DNA of 64,000 bases from Burkholderia ambifaria AMMD (GTDB lineage Bacteria > Pseudomonadota > Gammaproteobacteria > Burkholderiales > Burkholderiaceae), in the NCBI RefSeq assembly GCF_000203915.1, contig NC_008391.1, positions 2,356,001 to 2,420,000 of the forward strand. The letters are read 5' to 3'. How positions within the stretch are numbered: the stretch's first letter is position 1; the number at the start of each line of letters is the position of its first letter. Under the pieces are notes generated by a model. The model saw only the letters and a program-made list of their open reading frames with translations, ran no database searches and was not told the origin of the DNA. Shown here in pieces: positions 17,684 to 26,247 of this stretch. Both the position numbers and the translations under genes were made by a program.

Positions 17684-19702
17684 ATGAGCGACACGATCCA
17701 CGCATGGCTGGGCGCGATCAGCGCGCATCCGCTACTCGTGCTGGCGATCGTGTTCGTCACCGCCTGCGCAGAGGCGATCGCGCTGATCGGCACGGTCGTG
17801 CCGGCCGGCGCCGTGATGTTCGCGGCCGGCACGCTGATCGGTGCGGGCGCGCTCGACGGCTGGACGACGATCGGCGTCGCGGCCGCCGGCGCAGTCGTCG
17901 GCGACGGCATCAGCTATGAGATCGGCCGCCGCTATGGCGGCGCGATTCGCAACGGCTGGGTGCGGCTCGGCTACGCGGACGCCTATGCGCGCGGCGAGCA
18001 GTTCGTGCTGCGCCACGGAATGAAGAGCATCGTGCTCGCGCGCTTCCTGGCACCGCTGCGCGCGGTCGTGCCGGTCGTGGTCGGTTGCGCGATGCTGCCG
18101 CGCCGGTCGTTCTATCCGGTCAACGCCGTGTCGGCGCTGATCTGGGCACCCGTGCACATCGCGCCGGGCATCGTGTTCGGCGCGTCGGCGGCGCTGGCCG
18201 CGGCAATCAGCGTGCGGGTCGCCGCGATCCTGCTGGTGGTCGCCGCGCTGGTCGCGCTCGTGTGGTTCGGCGTGCGCCTGGCGCTGCGGCGCGGCTGGCC
18301 GTTGCTGTGCCAGGCGACCGGCGCGGCCGTGCATGCATCCGCGCGCCGCTGGCCGCGCTTCGGCGCGTGGCTGCACGACGCGATCGGCAAGGTGCGCCGC
18401 CTGCCGGGCGCGGTGCCCGTGTTCGCGCTGCTGTTCCTCGGTTGCGTGTGGCTGTTCGCCGGCATCGTGCAGGACGTCGTCGCGAACGATCCGCTGACGC
18501 ACGCGGACATCGCGCTGTATGCGTTCCTGCAGAACCTGCGCACGCCGCCCGTGGACGCCACGATGCGCGCGCTCGCGGTGCTGCACGGACACGATACGGG
18601 GCTGATCGTCGCGGCCGCGTTTCTCGTCTGGCTGATGATCCATCGCTGCTGGGTGACGTCCGCGTGGTGGCTCGCGACGCTCGGCATCGCGGTCGTGCTC
18701 GTGCCGGCGTTCGGCGCCGGCGTGCCCGGCATGTCGCCCGCGAGCCTGCCGCCCGGCGCGCTGCACGTGGCGCTGCCCGACGCCGACGCGGCGTTCGCGA
18801 TGCTCGCGAGCAGCGGCATCGGCTGGGTGCTGACGCGCGAGCGGCCCGCGTCGTGGCGGATCCCGGTCGTGACGGCGGTCGTGCTGTGGATCGTGCTCGG
18901 CGGCTTCGCGCGGCTCTATGTCGGCGATACGTGGCTGTCGGGCCTGCTCGGCGGCTGGTGCCTCGGGCTCGCGTGGTTCGCGGTGCTGGCGGGCGCCCAT
19001 GCGTACTGGCGGGTGCACGAACACGTGCAGCCGCGCGGCGCGCTCGTCGCGGTGCTCGTCGTGCTCGCCACCGCCGGCGTGTGGACCGTGCCCGCGCAGT
19101 GGCAGCTCGATCGCGCGGCGCGTCCGCATGTCGGCGACGTCGTCGCGATGACCGTCGACCAGTGGATGCGCGGCGGGTGGCAGCGCGTGCCGACGCGGCG
19201 CACCGAGATCGGCGGCGATCGCGAGGAATATCTGCCGCTGCAATGGTGCGCGACGTCGGACACGCTCGACCGCCATCTGTCGCTGGCCGGCTGGCAGCGC
19301 GCGACGCCGTGGTCGCCCGCCACCGCGCTGCACTGGCTGTCGCCGCAGGCGCCGGCCGAGACGCTGCCCGTGCTGCCGCGCTACACGCACGGCGAGAGCA
19401 CGCGCCGCGTGTTCGTGCGCGTCGACGCGGCCCATCCGGACAGCCGCCTCGTGCTGCGGCTATGGCGTTATCCGTACGTGCTGCAGGATGCGCTCGGCAT
19501 GCGGCCGCTGTGGTACGGCGCGCTGTATCGCGAGACGCTGCATCGGCCCGCGCGGGTGATGACGGTCGTGCGCACGACGCCGCTCGACGACGCGGCGACG
19601 ATCGCGCAGGCGCTGAAGGTCGAGCCGACGATCGAGCGGCCGCCGGCGGGGATGAGCGCGGCGCCGCCCGCGATGACGCTCGTGTGGATGGTGCAGCCTT
19701 GA
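17684..19702 (+). CDS. DedA (VTT)-PAP2-like-LssY_C three-domain membrane protein
   Basis: 672 residues. Residues 1-200 are DedA/VTT-like (GTVVPAGAVMFAAGTLIGAG, then ISYEIGRRYGG and ARFLAPLRAVVPVVVG). Residues about 240-430 are a multi-spanning PAP2-like module. Residues about 480-650 are a soluble LssY_C-like domain. In active PAP2 enzymes the motifs are KxxxxxxRP, PSGH and SRxxxxxHxxxD. Here the equivalents read LPDADAAF for PSGH and ARLYVGDTWLSG for the last motif. The catalytic His and Asp are therefore lost, and no K/RP motif is seen. It may flip or bind lipids rather than dephosphorylate them. Confidence 0.8.
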   Translation: MSDTIHAWLGAISAHPLLVLAIVFVTACAEAIALIGTVVPAGAVMFAAGTLIGAGALDGWTTIGVAAAGAVVGDGISYEIGRRYGGAIRNGWVRLGYADAYARGEQFVLRHGMKSIVLARFLAPLRAVVPVVVGCAMLPRRSFYPVNAVSALIWAPVHIAPGIVFGASAALAAAISVRVAAILLVVAALVALVWFGVRLALRRGWPLLCQATGAAVHASARRWPRFGAWLHDAIGKVRRLPGAVPVFALLFLGCVWLFAGIVQDVVANDPLTHADIALYAFLQNLRTPPVDATMRALAVLHGHDTGLIVAAAFLVWLMIHRCWVTSAWWLATLGIAVVLVPAFGAGVPGMSPASLPPGALHVALPDADAAFAMLASSGIGWVLTRERPASWRIPVVTAVVLWIVLGGFARLYVGDTWLSGLLGGWCLGLAWFAVLAGAHAYWRVHEHVQPRGALVAVLVVLATAGVWTVPAQWQLDRAARPHVGDVVAMTVDQWMRGGWQRVPTRRTEIGGDREEYLPLQWCATSDTLDRHLSLAGWQRATPWSPATALHWLSPQAPAETLPVLPRYTHGESTRRVFVRVDAAHPDSRLVLRLWRYPYVLQDALGMRPLWYGALYRETLHRPARVMTVVRTTPLDDAATIAQALKVEPTIERPPAGMSAAPPAMTLVWMVQP

Positions 19703-19717
19703 AGCGCGCGCAACGCG

Positions 19718-20047
19718 TCAGGCGTGCGCCGGTTGCGCGGGGACGACGGACAGGCGCAGGCCGACCGTCTTGAGCACCGCGAGCAGGGTTTTCAGCGTCG
19801 GGTTGCCGTTGGGCGACAGCGTGCGATACAGCGATTCGCGGCTGATCCCGGCTTCGGCCGCGACCGCGCCGAGCCCGCCGTACGCCTCCGCGACCGTGCG
19901 CAGCGCGAGCAGCGCGGCCGCGCGGTTGTCGGGATCGTCGAGCGATTCCATCGCGACGCGCAGATAGGCCACCGCGAGCTCGCGGTCGGCAGCGAGTTCG
20001 GCGACTTCCGCGTCGTGGTGCGAGACCGCGCCTTTGAGCTTGTTCAC
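19718..20047 (-). CDS. HI1420-type addiction-module antitoxin (XRE-like helix-turn-helix)
   Basis: 109 residues. The C-terminal helix-turn-helix (VAAEAGISRESLYRTLSPNG, NPTLKTLLAVLKTVGLRLSV) is diagnostic of the HI1420/HigA-like probable addiction-module antidotes. It starts at a GTG (20047) with a GGAGG ribosome site and overlaps the toxin stop by four bases (GTGA). In this class the toxin gene comes first, and the antitoxin represses the shared promoter. Confidence 0.85.
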   Translation of the reverse strand: MNKLKGAVSHHDAEVAELAADRELAVAYLRVAMESLDDPDNRAAALLALRTVAEAYGGLGAVAAEAGISRESLYRTLSPNGNPTLKTLLAVLKTVGLRLSVVPAQPAHA

Positions 20048-20376
20048 ATTTGCCTCCGTTTCCAGTTCAACCAGTGTTCGTGCGCACGCCTGATGTCGTC
20101 GGACTGGCTGCGCTTGTCGCCGCCGGACAACAGCAGGATCAGCGCGCTGCCGTACCGGCCGAAGTACACGCGATAGCCGGCACCGACGTGGATGCGCAGT
20201 TCGATCACGCCTTCGCCGACAGGCTCGCAATCGCCGAAATTGCCGGTCTCAACGCGGCGCAGGCGCTCGCGAATCCGTGCCTGGATGACTTTGTCGCGGA
20301 CGGTGTTCAGCCATTCGGTGAAAGGCTCGCGACCGTCGTCGCGCTGATAGCGAAGCAGTTCGAACTTGGAGAGCAT
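20044..20376 (-). CDS. RelE/HigB-like (Gp49, HI1419-type) toxin
   Basis: 110 residues. The family pattern is clear: EPFTEWLNTVRDKVIQARIR, RLRRVETGNFGDCEPVGEG, ELRIHVGAGYRVYFGRYG, and LILLLSGGDKRSQ. Proteins of this type are mRNA interferases that act at the ribosome. It is the first gene of a two-gene operon with the antitoxin, coupled by overlap. The promoter must lie in 20377-20500. Confidence 0.88.
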   Translation of the reverse strand: MLSKFELLRYQRDDGREPFTEWLNTVRDKVIQARIRERLRRVETGNFGDCEPVGEGVIELRIHVGAGYRVYFGRYGSALILLLSGGDKRSQSDDIRRAHEHWLNWKRRQM

Positions 20377-20937
20377 TGTAACTTATAAGCTACATGAAGG
20401 AAAGGGGTATTGCCGGGATGGCGTGAAGTGACGCATACGCGGGCCGACTGCCGAATCGAGACGAAGCACGACGCAAGGGCGCTGCGCAGGAATGCCTGCA
20501 GAGCGCTTTCGCGACGTAGGGTTTCGGGCGATGAGGCTGGCTTCCCGAACGACGATCATTCTTTCATTCGGGGCCCGCGATGACGATTCGGCCGAATGGC
20601 CGATCTCGTCGGGGCGTGAGGACACACACCGTATGGAGGAGGGATTGCGCGTCGCGTCGAGCTATGCGGTCACCGATTCGTGGAAGTCGGCCGGCTTGCT
20701 TCACGCGTCGGGCACGTCCTTGTGCTCGCCGGTCGCGTATCCGGCGAGCGTGAACAATTTGCCGTCGGCCGACGGATAGCGCGCGGCCAGAGCGCGAGCA
20801 CCTTCTCCGTGTGCTTGTCGCTCGTCGTCACGATCACATCGGCATGCTTGATATCGTTCGCGTTCCGTCGCATCGAACGACGCGCGGAGACGGCATGGCG
20901 CCAAAGCCGCGCCCCACCGCCTCGATCACCGGCCTCA
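20377..20937. other. Gene-poor stretch: toxin-antitoxin promoter and pseudogene remnant
   Basis: 561 bases between the toxin gene and the monooxygenase gene. The left part holds the toxin-antitoxin promoter. The right part (about 20640-20890, minus strand) carries a decayed phosphatase gene described separately. The open frames at 20383-20625 (minus) and 20492-20779 (plus) look like chance frames, with no ribosome site and no family resemblance. Confidence 0.5.
20640..20890 (-). pseudogene. Decayed low-molecular-weight phosphatase/arsenate-reductase-like gene, C-terminal remnant
   Basis: Read on the minus strand, one frame encodes NDIKHADVIVTTSDKHTEKV then LALW. After a frameshift the next frame encodes YPSADGKLFTLAGYATGEHK then DVPDA. 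Together these resemble the C-terminal half of low-molecular-weight (YwlE/arsenate-reductase-like) protein phosphatases. Directly after DVPDA a TGA (20701-20703) stands where family members often have Trp. The resemblance then continues (SKPADFHESVTA) to a further TAG. One frameshift and two stops mark a pseudogene; the P-loop N-terminus is missing. The family name is from memory of the pattern. Confidence 0.5.
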
Positions 20938-23388
20938 CTACGCTGTCGCCGTCACCCGCTGCGCGGCAAACCCCGCCAGCGTCCGCAACGCGTCCCGCGC
21001 CGAGCGCAGATAGAACGCCTGCAGATGAAACACATGCCAGCGCGCGGCATGAATCTCCAGCCGGCACGGCACGCCGCACGCGAGCGCATGCGCCGCCAGT
21101 CGCTGCGCATCCGACAGCAGCACTTCCTGGTCGCCGGCCTGCACCAGTATCGGCGGCAGCCCGCGCAAGTCGGTGTCGAGCGGGCCGCGCGCGGCCACCG
21201 AGCTGCTACCGTGATACCAGCGCAACCCCTGCTCGAGCCAGCCGCGACGGATCATCGGATCGTCGTGGCGGCGCGACGCGAGCGTGTCGCCGCCCAGCGC
21301 CGGGTCGGTCACGGGCGAAATCAGCAGCAGCGCGGCGGCAGCGGGTTCGCCACGCTCGCGCAGTGCGGTGGCGAGCGCCAGCGCGAGCGCGCCGCCGGCC
21401 GAATCGCCGGCAATCGCGATCCGGTGCGGCGCGTGGCCCAGCGCGCGCAACGCATCGTATGCGGCCAGCGCGTCGTCGAGGGCCGCCGGGCTCGGATGCT
21501 CGGGCGCGAGCCGGTAGTCGGGCACCCACACCGGCAGGCCGGCTTCGGTCGCGAGCCGCGTCGTCACGCCGCGATGCGTGTGCGGGCCGCCGAGACAGAA
21601 CGCGCCGCCGTGCAGGTAGAGGATCGCACCGCCCGCGTCGCCGCGCTTCGGCGCGATCACTTCGACCGGCACGCCGGCGGCCGACGTCCGGTAACGCAGC
21701 GTGCCGCCCGCGCCCGGCATCAGCGGCGCCAGCCACGCGACGACGCGGCGCTGCAGGCGCGCGCCGAACGGCGGCCCGATCAGCGGCCGGAACGCGACGC
21801 GCAGAAAGCCGCGCAGCGAGGCGGCGGCGAGCGCTTCCACGCGACCGGCGGGCGGCGCGACGACGGTGCCGTGCGTCGGCGTGGCCGTGCCCGGCAGCGG
21901 CTGCGTGAAGCGATACGCGGACAGCCCCGTGAAGCGCGTGATCCATCGATAGGTCAGCGTGAAGCCGGGCCAGTTCGTGCTGTTGTGGCCCGATGCGTCG
22001 ACGTACCAGCTCTTGCAGCCGCTCCACACCGAACCCTCGAGCCGCTGCTGCACGTGCGCGTTGAAGCGCCGGTAGCGGCGCGGGTCGACGTCGATCGCCG
22101 TCGCGCCGTTGCGCCGCATCGCGCGTACGCAGCGCATCACGTGCGCGATCTGGCTCTCGAGCATGTAGACGATCGAGTTGTGGCCGAGGTTGGTGTTCGG
22201 GCCGTACAGCATGAAGAAGTTCGGGAAGCCCGGCACGGTGAGCCCGAGATACGCCTGCGCGCCGCGCCGCCATGCATCGTTCAGGTCGAGCCCGTCGCGG
22301 CCGGTGATGCGCATCGGCGACAGGAACGCGGTCGCCGCGAAACCGGTGCCGTAGACGATCGCGTCGACCGGATGGTGCACGCCGTCGTCGGTTTCGATGC
22401 CGGTCTCGGTCACGCGCCGGATGCGCTGCGTGACGAGCTCGACGTTGTCGCGGTCGAGCGCGGCGAGGTAGTCGCTCGACAGCAGGACCCGCTTGCAGCC
22501 GATCGGATAGTCGGGCGTGAGCCGTGCGCGCAGCGCCGGGTCGCGCACGTCGCGCGCGAGCAGCTTGCGGAACGGCCGGCCGATCGCGACATCCATCAGC
22601 CCGTGCAGCCGCGTGAAGGCGATCGCACGCGACTCGTAGCGCACGTAGATCGACGCGCGATGCAGCTTCATCGCCCACGGCAGCCGGCGAAACAGCGCCT
22701 GCTCCCACGGGCGATACGCGCGATCCGGACGCGGCATCACGTAGGCCGGCGAGCGCTGGAACACGACGAGGCGCTCGACGTCGGCGGCGATCGCGGGCAC
22801 GAACTGGATCGCCGATGCGCCGGTGCCGACCACCGCCACGCGCTTGCCGGCGAGCGGATAGTCGCGATCCCAGTGCGCGGAGTGGAATGCGCGGCCGCGG
22901 AACGTGTCGATGCCGGGCAGGTCGGGCATCGCGGGGCGGCTCAATTGGCCGGTGCCGCTGACGAGCACGGCGGCGCTGAGCGTCGTGCCGTCGGCGAGCG
23001 TGACGTGCCACAGCGCACGGGCCTCGTCGTACTGCGCGCGCTCGACCTCGGCGCCGAAACGCAGATGGCGTGCAAGACCGTACTTGCGCGCGCAGTGCCG
23101 CAGGTATGCATGGATTTCCGGTTGCGGCGCGAATACGCGCGACCAGTTCGGGTTGGGTTCGAACGAGAACGAGTACAGATGCGAGGGCACGTCGCACGCG
23201 GCGCCCGGGTAGCGGTTGTCGCGCCACACGCCGCCGACGTCGTGCGAGCGTTCGACGATCACGAAGTCGTGAATGCCGGCGCGTTGCAGCGCGATGGCCA
23301 TGCCGATGCCGGCGAAGCCGGCGCCGATGATGATCGCCGACAGCGGTGCGGCCGATTCGGCGGGACGTGACGTTTCAGGCGACGACAT
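20938..23388 (-). CDS. Baeyer-Villiger monooxygenase fused to HSL-family alpha/beta-hydrolase
   Basis: 816 residues with two enzymes in one chain. Residues 1-500 are a class B flavin monooxygenase: FAD motif IIIGAGFAGIG (20-29), the Baeyer-Villiger fingerprint FRGRAFHSAHW at 163-173, and NADPH motif VVGTGASAIQF near 190. Residues about 540-816 are a hormone-sensitive-lipase-type esterase: oxyanion HGG at 593-595, nucleophile S663 in GDSAG, D753 and H785, all present. The likely chemistry is ketone to ester, then ester to acid plus alcohol. The start at 23388 has GAGGAG in front. It overlaps the upstream GMC gene by 14 bases. Confidence 0.9.
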   Translation of the reverse strand: MSSPETSRPAESAAPLSAIIIGAGFAGIGMAIALQRAGIHDFVIVERSHDVGGVWRDNRYPGAACDVPSHLYSFSFEPNPNWSRVFAPQPEIHAYLRHCARKYGLARHLRFGAEVERAQYDEARALWHVTLADGTTLSAAVLVSGTGQLSRPAMPDLPGIDTFRGRAFHSAHWDRDYPLAGKRVAVVGTGASAIQFVPAIAADVERLVVFQRSPAYVMPRPDRAYRPWEQALFRRLPWAMKLHRASIYVRYESRAIAFTRLHGLMDVAIGRPFRKLLARDVRDPALRARLTPDYPIGCKRVLLSSDYLAALDRDNVELVTQRIRRVTETGIETDDGVHHPVDAIVYGTGFAATAFLSPMRITGRDGLDLNDAWRRGAQAYLGLTVPGFPNFFMLYGPNTNLGHNSIVYMLESQIAHVMRCVRAMRRNGATAIDVDPRRYRRFNAHVQQRLEGSVWSGCKSWYVDASGHNSTNWPGFTLTYRWITRFTGLSAYRFTQPLPGTATPTHGTVVAPPAGRVEALAAASLRGFLRVAFRPLIGPPFGARLQRRVVAWLAPLMPGAGGTLRYRTSAAGVPVEVIAPKRGDAGGAILYLHGGAFCLGGPHTHRGVTTRLATEAGLPVWVPDYRLAPEHPSPAALDDALAAYDALRALGHAPHRIAIAGDSAGGALALALATALRERGEPAAAALLLISPVTDPALGGDTLASRRHDDPMIRRGWLEQGLRWYHGSSSVAARGPLDTDLRGLPPILVQAGDQEVLLSDAQRLAAHALACGVPCRLEIHAARWHVFHLQAFYLRSARDALRTLAGFAAQRVTATA

Positions 23389-25102
23389 GGCGAATCTCCT
23401 CGGGCTGGATCGCCTCGTGCGACGCGCACGATGCATAAGCGGGATTGCGGTGCACCGGCGCGGCGGCCGGTTCGCGCGCCGTGTCGGCCGATGAGCATGC
23501 CGGCACGCGCCGCGCGCCGCGGATCAGGTCGACGGCCTTCTCGGCGATCATGATCGTCGGCGCGTTGGTGTTGCCGCCGATCAGCGTCGGCATGATCGAC
23601 GCATCGACGATGCGCAGCCCCTGCAGGCCGTGCACGCGCAATTGCGGATCGACGACCGCGAGCGCGTCGCGCCCCATCCGGCAGGTGCCGACCGGGTGAT
23701 ACACGGTGTCGGTGCGCCGGCGCAGCACGTCGCGGATTTCGTCGTCGGTCGTGACGTTCGCGGTAAACAGGTCGTGCGTGATCCATTCGGCAAGCGCCGG
23801 TGCCGCCATCAGCCGGCGCGTGAGCCGGAAGCCGGCGACCATGTCGTCGAGGTCGCGCGGGTCGTCGAAGAACGCGGGGTCGATGCGCGGCGCGGCGAGC
23901 GGATCGGTGCCATGCAGCGTGACCGAGCCGCGGCTGCGCGGTCGCAGGAGGCACACGTGGCACGACAGCCCGTGGCCGACGTGCAGCCGGCGTGCGTGAT
24001 CGTCGACGAGCGCGACGACGAAGTGCAGCTGGATGTCGGGCGCATCGAGACCGGCCCGCGTTTTCAGGAAGCCGCCGCCTTCCGCGAAATTCGACGTCAG
24101 CATCCCGCGCCGTTCGCGGCGAAAGCGCGCGAACTCGCGCAGCATGCGCAGGCCGCCGCGCACGGACACGCCCATCGCGTCGACGCTGCGTGTGCGGTAG
24201 CCGAGGATGAAGTCCGGATGATCCTGCAGGTTGCGGCCGACGCCGGGCAGGTCGGCGCGCACCGGAATGCCGAGCCGCTGCAGTTCGCCGGCCGGACCGA
24301 CACCCGACAGCATCAGCAACTGGGGCGTCTGCAGCGCGCCGGCCGCGAGCACGACTTCGCGCCGGGCGCGCAGCGTGCGCACTTCGCCGTGTTGCCGCAC
24401 CTCGACACCCGTCGCACGCATGCCGTCGAACAGGATGCGCAACACCTGCGCGTGCGTTTCGACCGTCAGGTTGTCGCGCCGGCCGACGTGCGGCAGCAAA
24501 TACGCGCGCGCCGCGCTCCACCGCTCGCCGTGCTTCTGCGTGACCTGATAGAGGCCGACACCTTCCTGCTGCGCGCCGTTGAAGTCGTCGGTGAGCGGCA
24601 GGCCGGCCTGGCGCGCCGCTTCCAGGTAGCGCGCATGGAACGGGTTGCCGGTGCGCAGGTCGCTGACCCACAGCGGGCCGTCGCGGCCGTGAAAGGCGTC
24701 GTCGAAGCGCTCGTTGTGCTCGCTCAGGCGGAAGTACGGCAGCACGTCGTCGTAGGACCAGCCTTCGTTGCCGAGTGCGGCCCAGCCGTCGTAATCGACG
24801 CGATGGCCGCGAATGTAGACCATCGCGTTGATCGCGGACGAACCGCCGAGCGCCTTGCCGCGCGGCTGATAGCCGATGCGCCCGCCGAGTCCGGGCTGCG
24901 GCACGGTGTCGAACGCCCAGTTGTTCACGCGGGTCGGCAGCATGGCGACCGAGCCGGTCGGTACGTTGACGACCGCGGTGTCGCCGCGGCCGCCGGCCTC
25001 GAGCACGCAGACGGTCACGGCCGGGTCCTCGGTCAGTCGCCCTGCGACGACGCATCCGCCCGAACCGCCGCCGACGACGATGTAGTCGAAAGTCTTGCTC
25101 AT
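23375..25102 (-). CDS. GMC-family FAD oxidoreductase (alcohol/choline dehydrogenase-like)
   Basis: 575 residues. N-terminal FAD motif FDYIVVGGGSGGCVVAGRL, the GMC signature GKALGGSSAINAMVYIRGH, and C-terminal active-site segments VYHPVGTCRMG and IGGNTNAPTIMIAEKAVDLI. The family oxidises alcohols to aldehydes or ketones. The ATG at 25102 (MSKTFDYIVVGG) is preceded by CGGAGCAAATTCTG. The C-terminal tail of about 40 residues after the catalytic domain is poorly conserved in character. Upstream in the same direction lie a TnpB element and an aldehyde-dehydrogenase remnant, so its original promoter was to the right, beside the AraC gene. Confidence 0.9.
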   Translation of the reverse strand: MSKTFDYIVVGGGSGGCVVAGRLTEDPAVTVCVLEAGGRGDTAVVNVPTGSVAMLPTRVNNWAFDTVPQPGLGGRIGYQPRGKALGGSSAINAMVYIRGHRVDYDGWAALGNEGWSYDDVLPYFRLSEHNERFDDAFHGRDGPLWVSDLRTGNPFHARYLEAARQAGLPLTDDFNGAQQEGVGLYQVTQKHGERWSAARAYLLPHVGRRDNLTVETHAQVLRILFDGMRATGVEVRQHGEVRTLRARREVVLAAGALQTPQLLMLSGVGPAGELQRLGIPVRADLPGVGRNLQDHPDFILGYRTRSVDAMGVSVRGGLRMLREFARFRRERRGMLTSNFAEGGGFLKTRAGLDAPDIQLHFVVALVDDHARRLHVGHGLSCHVCLLRPRSRGSVTLHGTDPLAAPRIDPAFFDDPRDLDDMVAGFRLTRRLMAAPALAEWITHDLFTANVTTDDEIRDVLRRRTDTVYHPVGTCRMGRDALAVVDPQLRVHGLQGLRIVDASIMPTLIGGNTNAPTIMIAEKAVDLIRGARRVPACSSADTAREPAAAPVHRNPAYASCASHEAIQPEEIRHVVA

Positions 25103-25122
25103 CAGAATTTGCTCCGAGAAAC

Positions 25123-25140
25123 CCCGCCGTTGATGGCGGG
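25123..25140. repeat. Left-end hairpin of the TnpB element
   Basis: Perfect six-base stem CCCGCC / GGCGGG with loop GTTGAT. IS200/IS605-type elements carry subterminal imperfect palindromes at both ends, recognised by TnpA in trans. Its sequence echoes the right-end hairpin (GGCGGG in both). Confidence 0.6.
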
Positions 25141-25194
25141 AAGGAAAGGCGTGCTGTTGACAGGCAGCTTCTTCCACGGGTTAGGATCACCGGC

Positions 25195-26247
25195 ATGATT
25201 CTTGTCTACCGCTACCGGGTGAAGTCGCTCAACGGACTGCTCAACAAGCAGAGCCGTGCGGTGAACTACGTCTGGAACTTCTGCAATGACACGCAGAAGC
25301 ACGCGCTCAAGTGGAGCAAGAAATGGCCGACGGGTTTTGAACTGAACGTGTTGACCACCGGCAGTAGCAAGGAACTCGGTATCCACTCCGGCACGATCAA
25401 CGCGACGTGCGAGCAATACGCGAAGTCGCGCAGTCAGCACCGTCGGCCCTACCTGCGCTATCGCGGCAGGAAATCGCTGGGCTGGGTGCCGCTGAAGGGC
25501 CGTGACCTGAAGCGCGAGGGTGACGCGTTCCGTTTCGCCGGCAACACGTTTCGCGTGTTCAACAGCCGCCCGCTTCCCGAAGGCAAGATCAAGGACGGGA
25601 CCAACTTTGCGCAGGATGCACGCGGCAACTGGTTTCTCAACATCGTGATCGAGGTGGCTGATATTCAGGCTCGCCCGATCCGTTCCGGTGTCGGCATTGA
25701 TCTCGGCCTGAAAGACTTCGCCACACTTTCGACGGGCGAGAAGCTGCCCAATGACCGATTCGGCCGACGCGCGGCGGAGAAACTGGCGAAAGCTCAACGG
25801 GCGCGAAAGCACAAGCGGCATATCGCGAAGTTGCACGCCAAGGTCGCGAATGCCCGTGCCGATTTTCAGCACAAGCTCGCGCTCGATCTGGTGCGGCGCT
25901 TCGATTACATCGCGGTTGGCAATGTATCTGCCGTCAAACTTGCCAGAACCAGGATGGCGAAAAGCGTCTACGACGCATCCTGGTCGTCCTTCCGAAACAA
26001 GCTCCGTTACAAGGCGATCGCGCACGGGGCCACGTTCGAGGAAGTCGACGAAAGCGGTTCTACCCAGTCCTGTTCGGCGTGCGGATCGAAAGACAGCACG
26101 ACGCGGCCGAAAGGTATCGCGGGACTGCGAATAAGAGAGTGGGCCTGCAGTGACTGTGGTGTCGTGCATGATCGTGATATCAACGCTGCGCTGAACATTC
26201 TCCGATGCGGACGTGCATCGCCAGGTGTGGGAATCACCTGCCTTTAG
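25195..26247 (+). CDS. tnpB: TnpB RNA-guided nuclease (OrfB, IS605/IS1341 family)
   Basis: 350 residues. RuvC-I Asp is D169 in SGVGIDLGLKDFATLS. The zinc ribbon is C293xxC296 with C318xxC321 (QSCSACGSKD, WACSDCG). RuvC-III Asp lies in VVHDRDINAALNI (326-328). At the usual RuvC-II position, where most TnpB proteins have Glu-Asp-Leu, this protein reads IAVGNVSAVKL (239-249) with no acidic residue. A substitute Glu is available in FEEVDESGSTQSC (E283 or E286). A guide RNA scaffold is expected to overlap the 3' end of the gene. Confidence 0.92.
   Translation: MILVYRYRVKSLNGLLNKQSRAVNYVWNFCNDTQKHALKWSKKWPTGFELNVLTTGSSKELGIHSGTINATCEQYAKSRSQHRRPYLRYRGRKSLGWVPLKGRDLKREGDAFRFAGNTFRVFNSRPLPEGKIKDGTNFAQDARGNWFLNIVIEVADIQARPIRSGVGIDLGLKDFATLSTGEKLPNDRFGRRAAEKLAKAQRARKHKRHIAKLHAKVANARADFQHKLALDLVRRFDYIAVGNVSAVKLARTRMAKSVYDASWSSFRNKLRYKAIAHGATFEEVDESGSTQSCSACGSKDSTTRPKGIAGLRIREWACSDCGVVHDRDINAALNILRCGRASPGVGITCL

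Noticed and set aside
20383..20779. Two open frames (20383-20625 minus, 20492-20779 plus) between the toxin and the pseudogene
   Set aside because: No ribosome sites, no recognisable motifs and mutual overlap on opposite strands.
20680..23370. An 896-codon plus-strand open frame antisense to the monooxygenase-esterase gene
   Set aside because: Arg/Ala/His-rich composition with no recognisable domain; the minus-strand gene has complete catalytic motifs.
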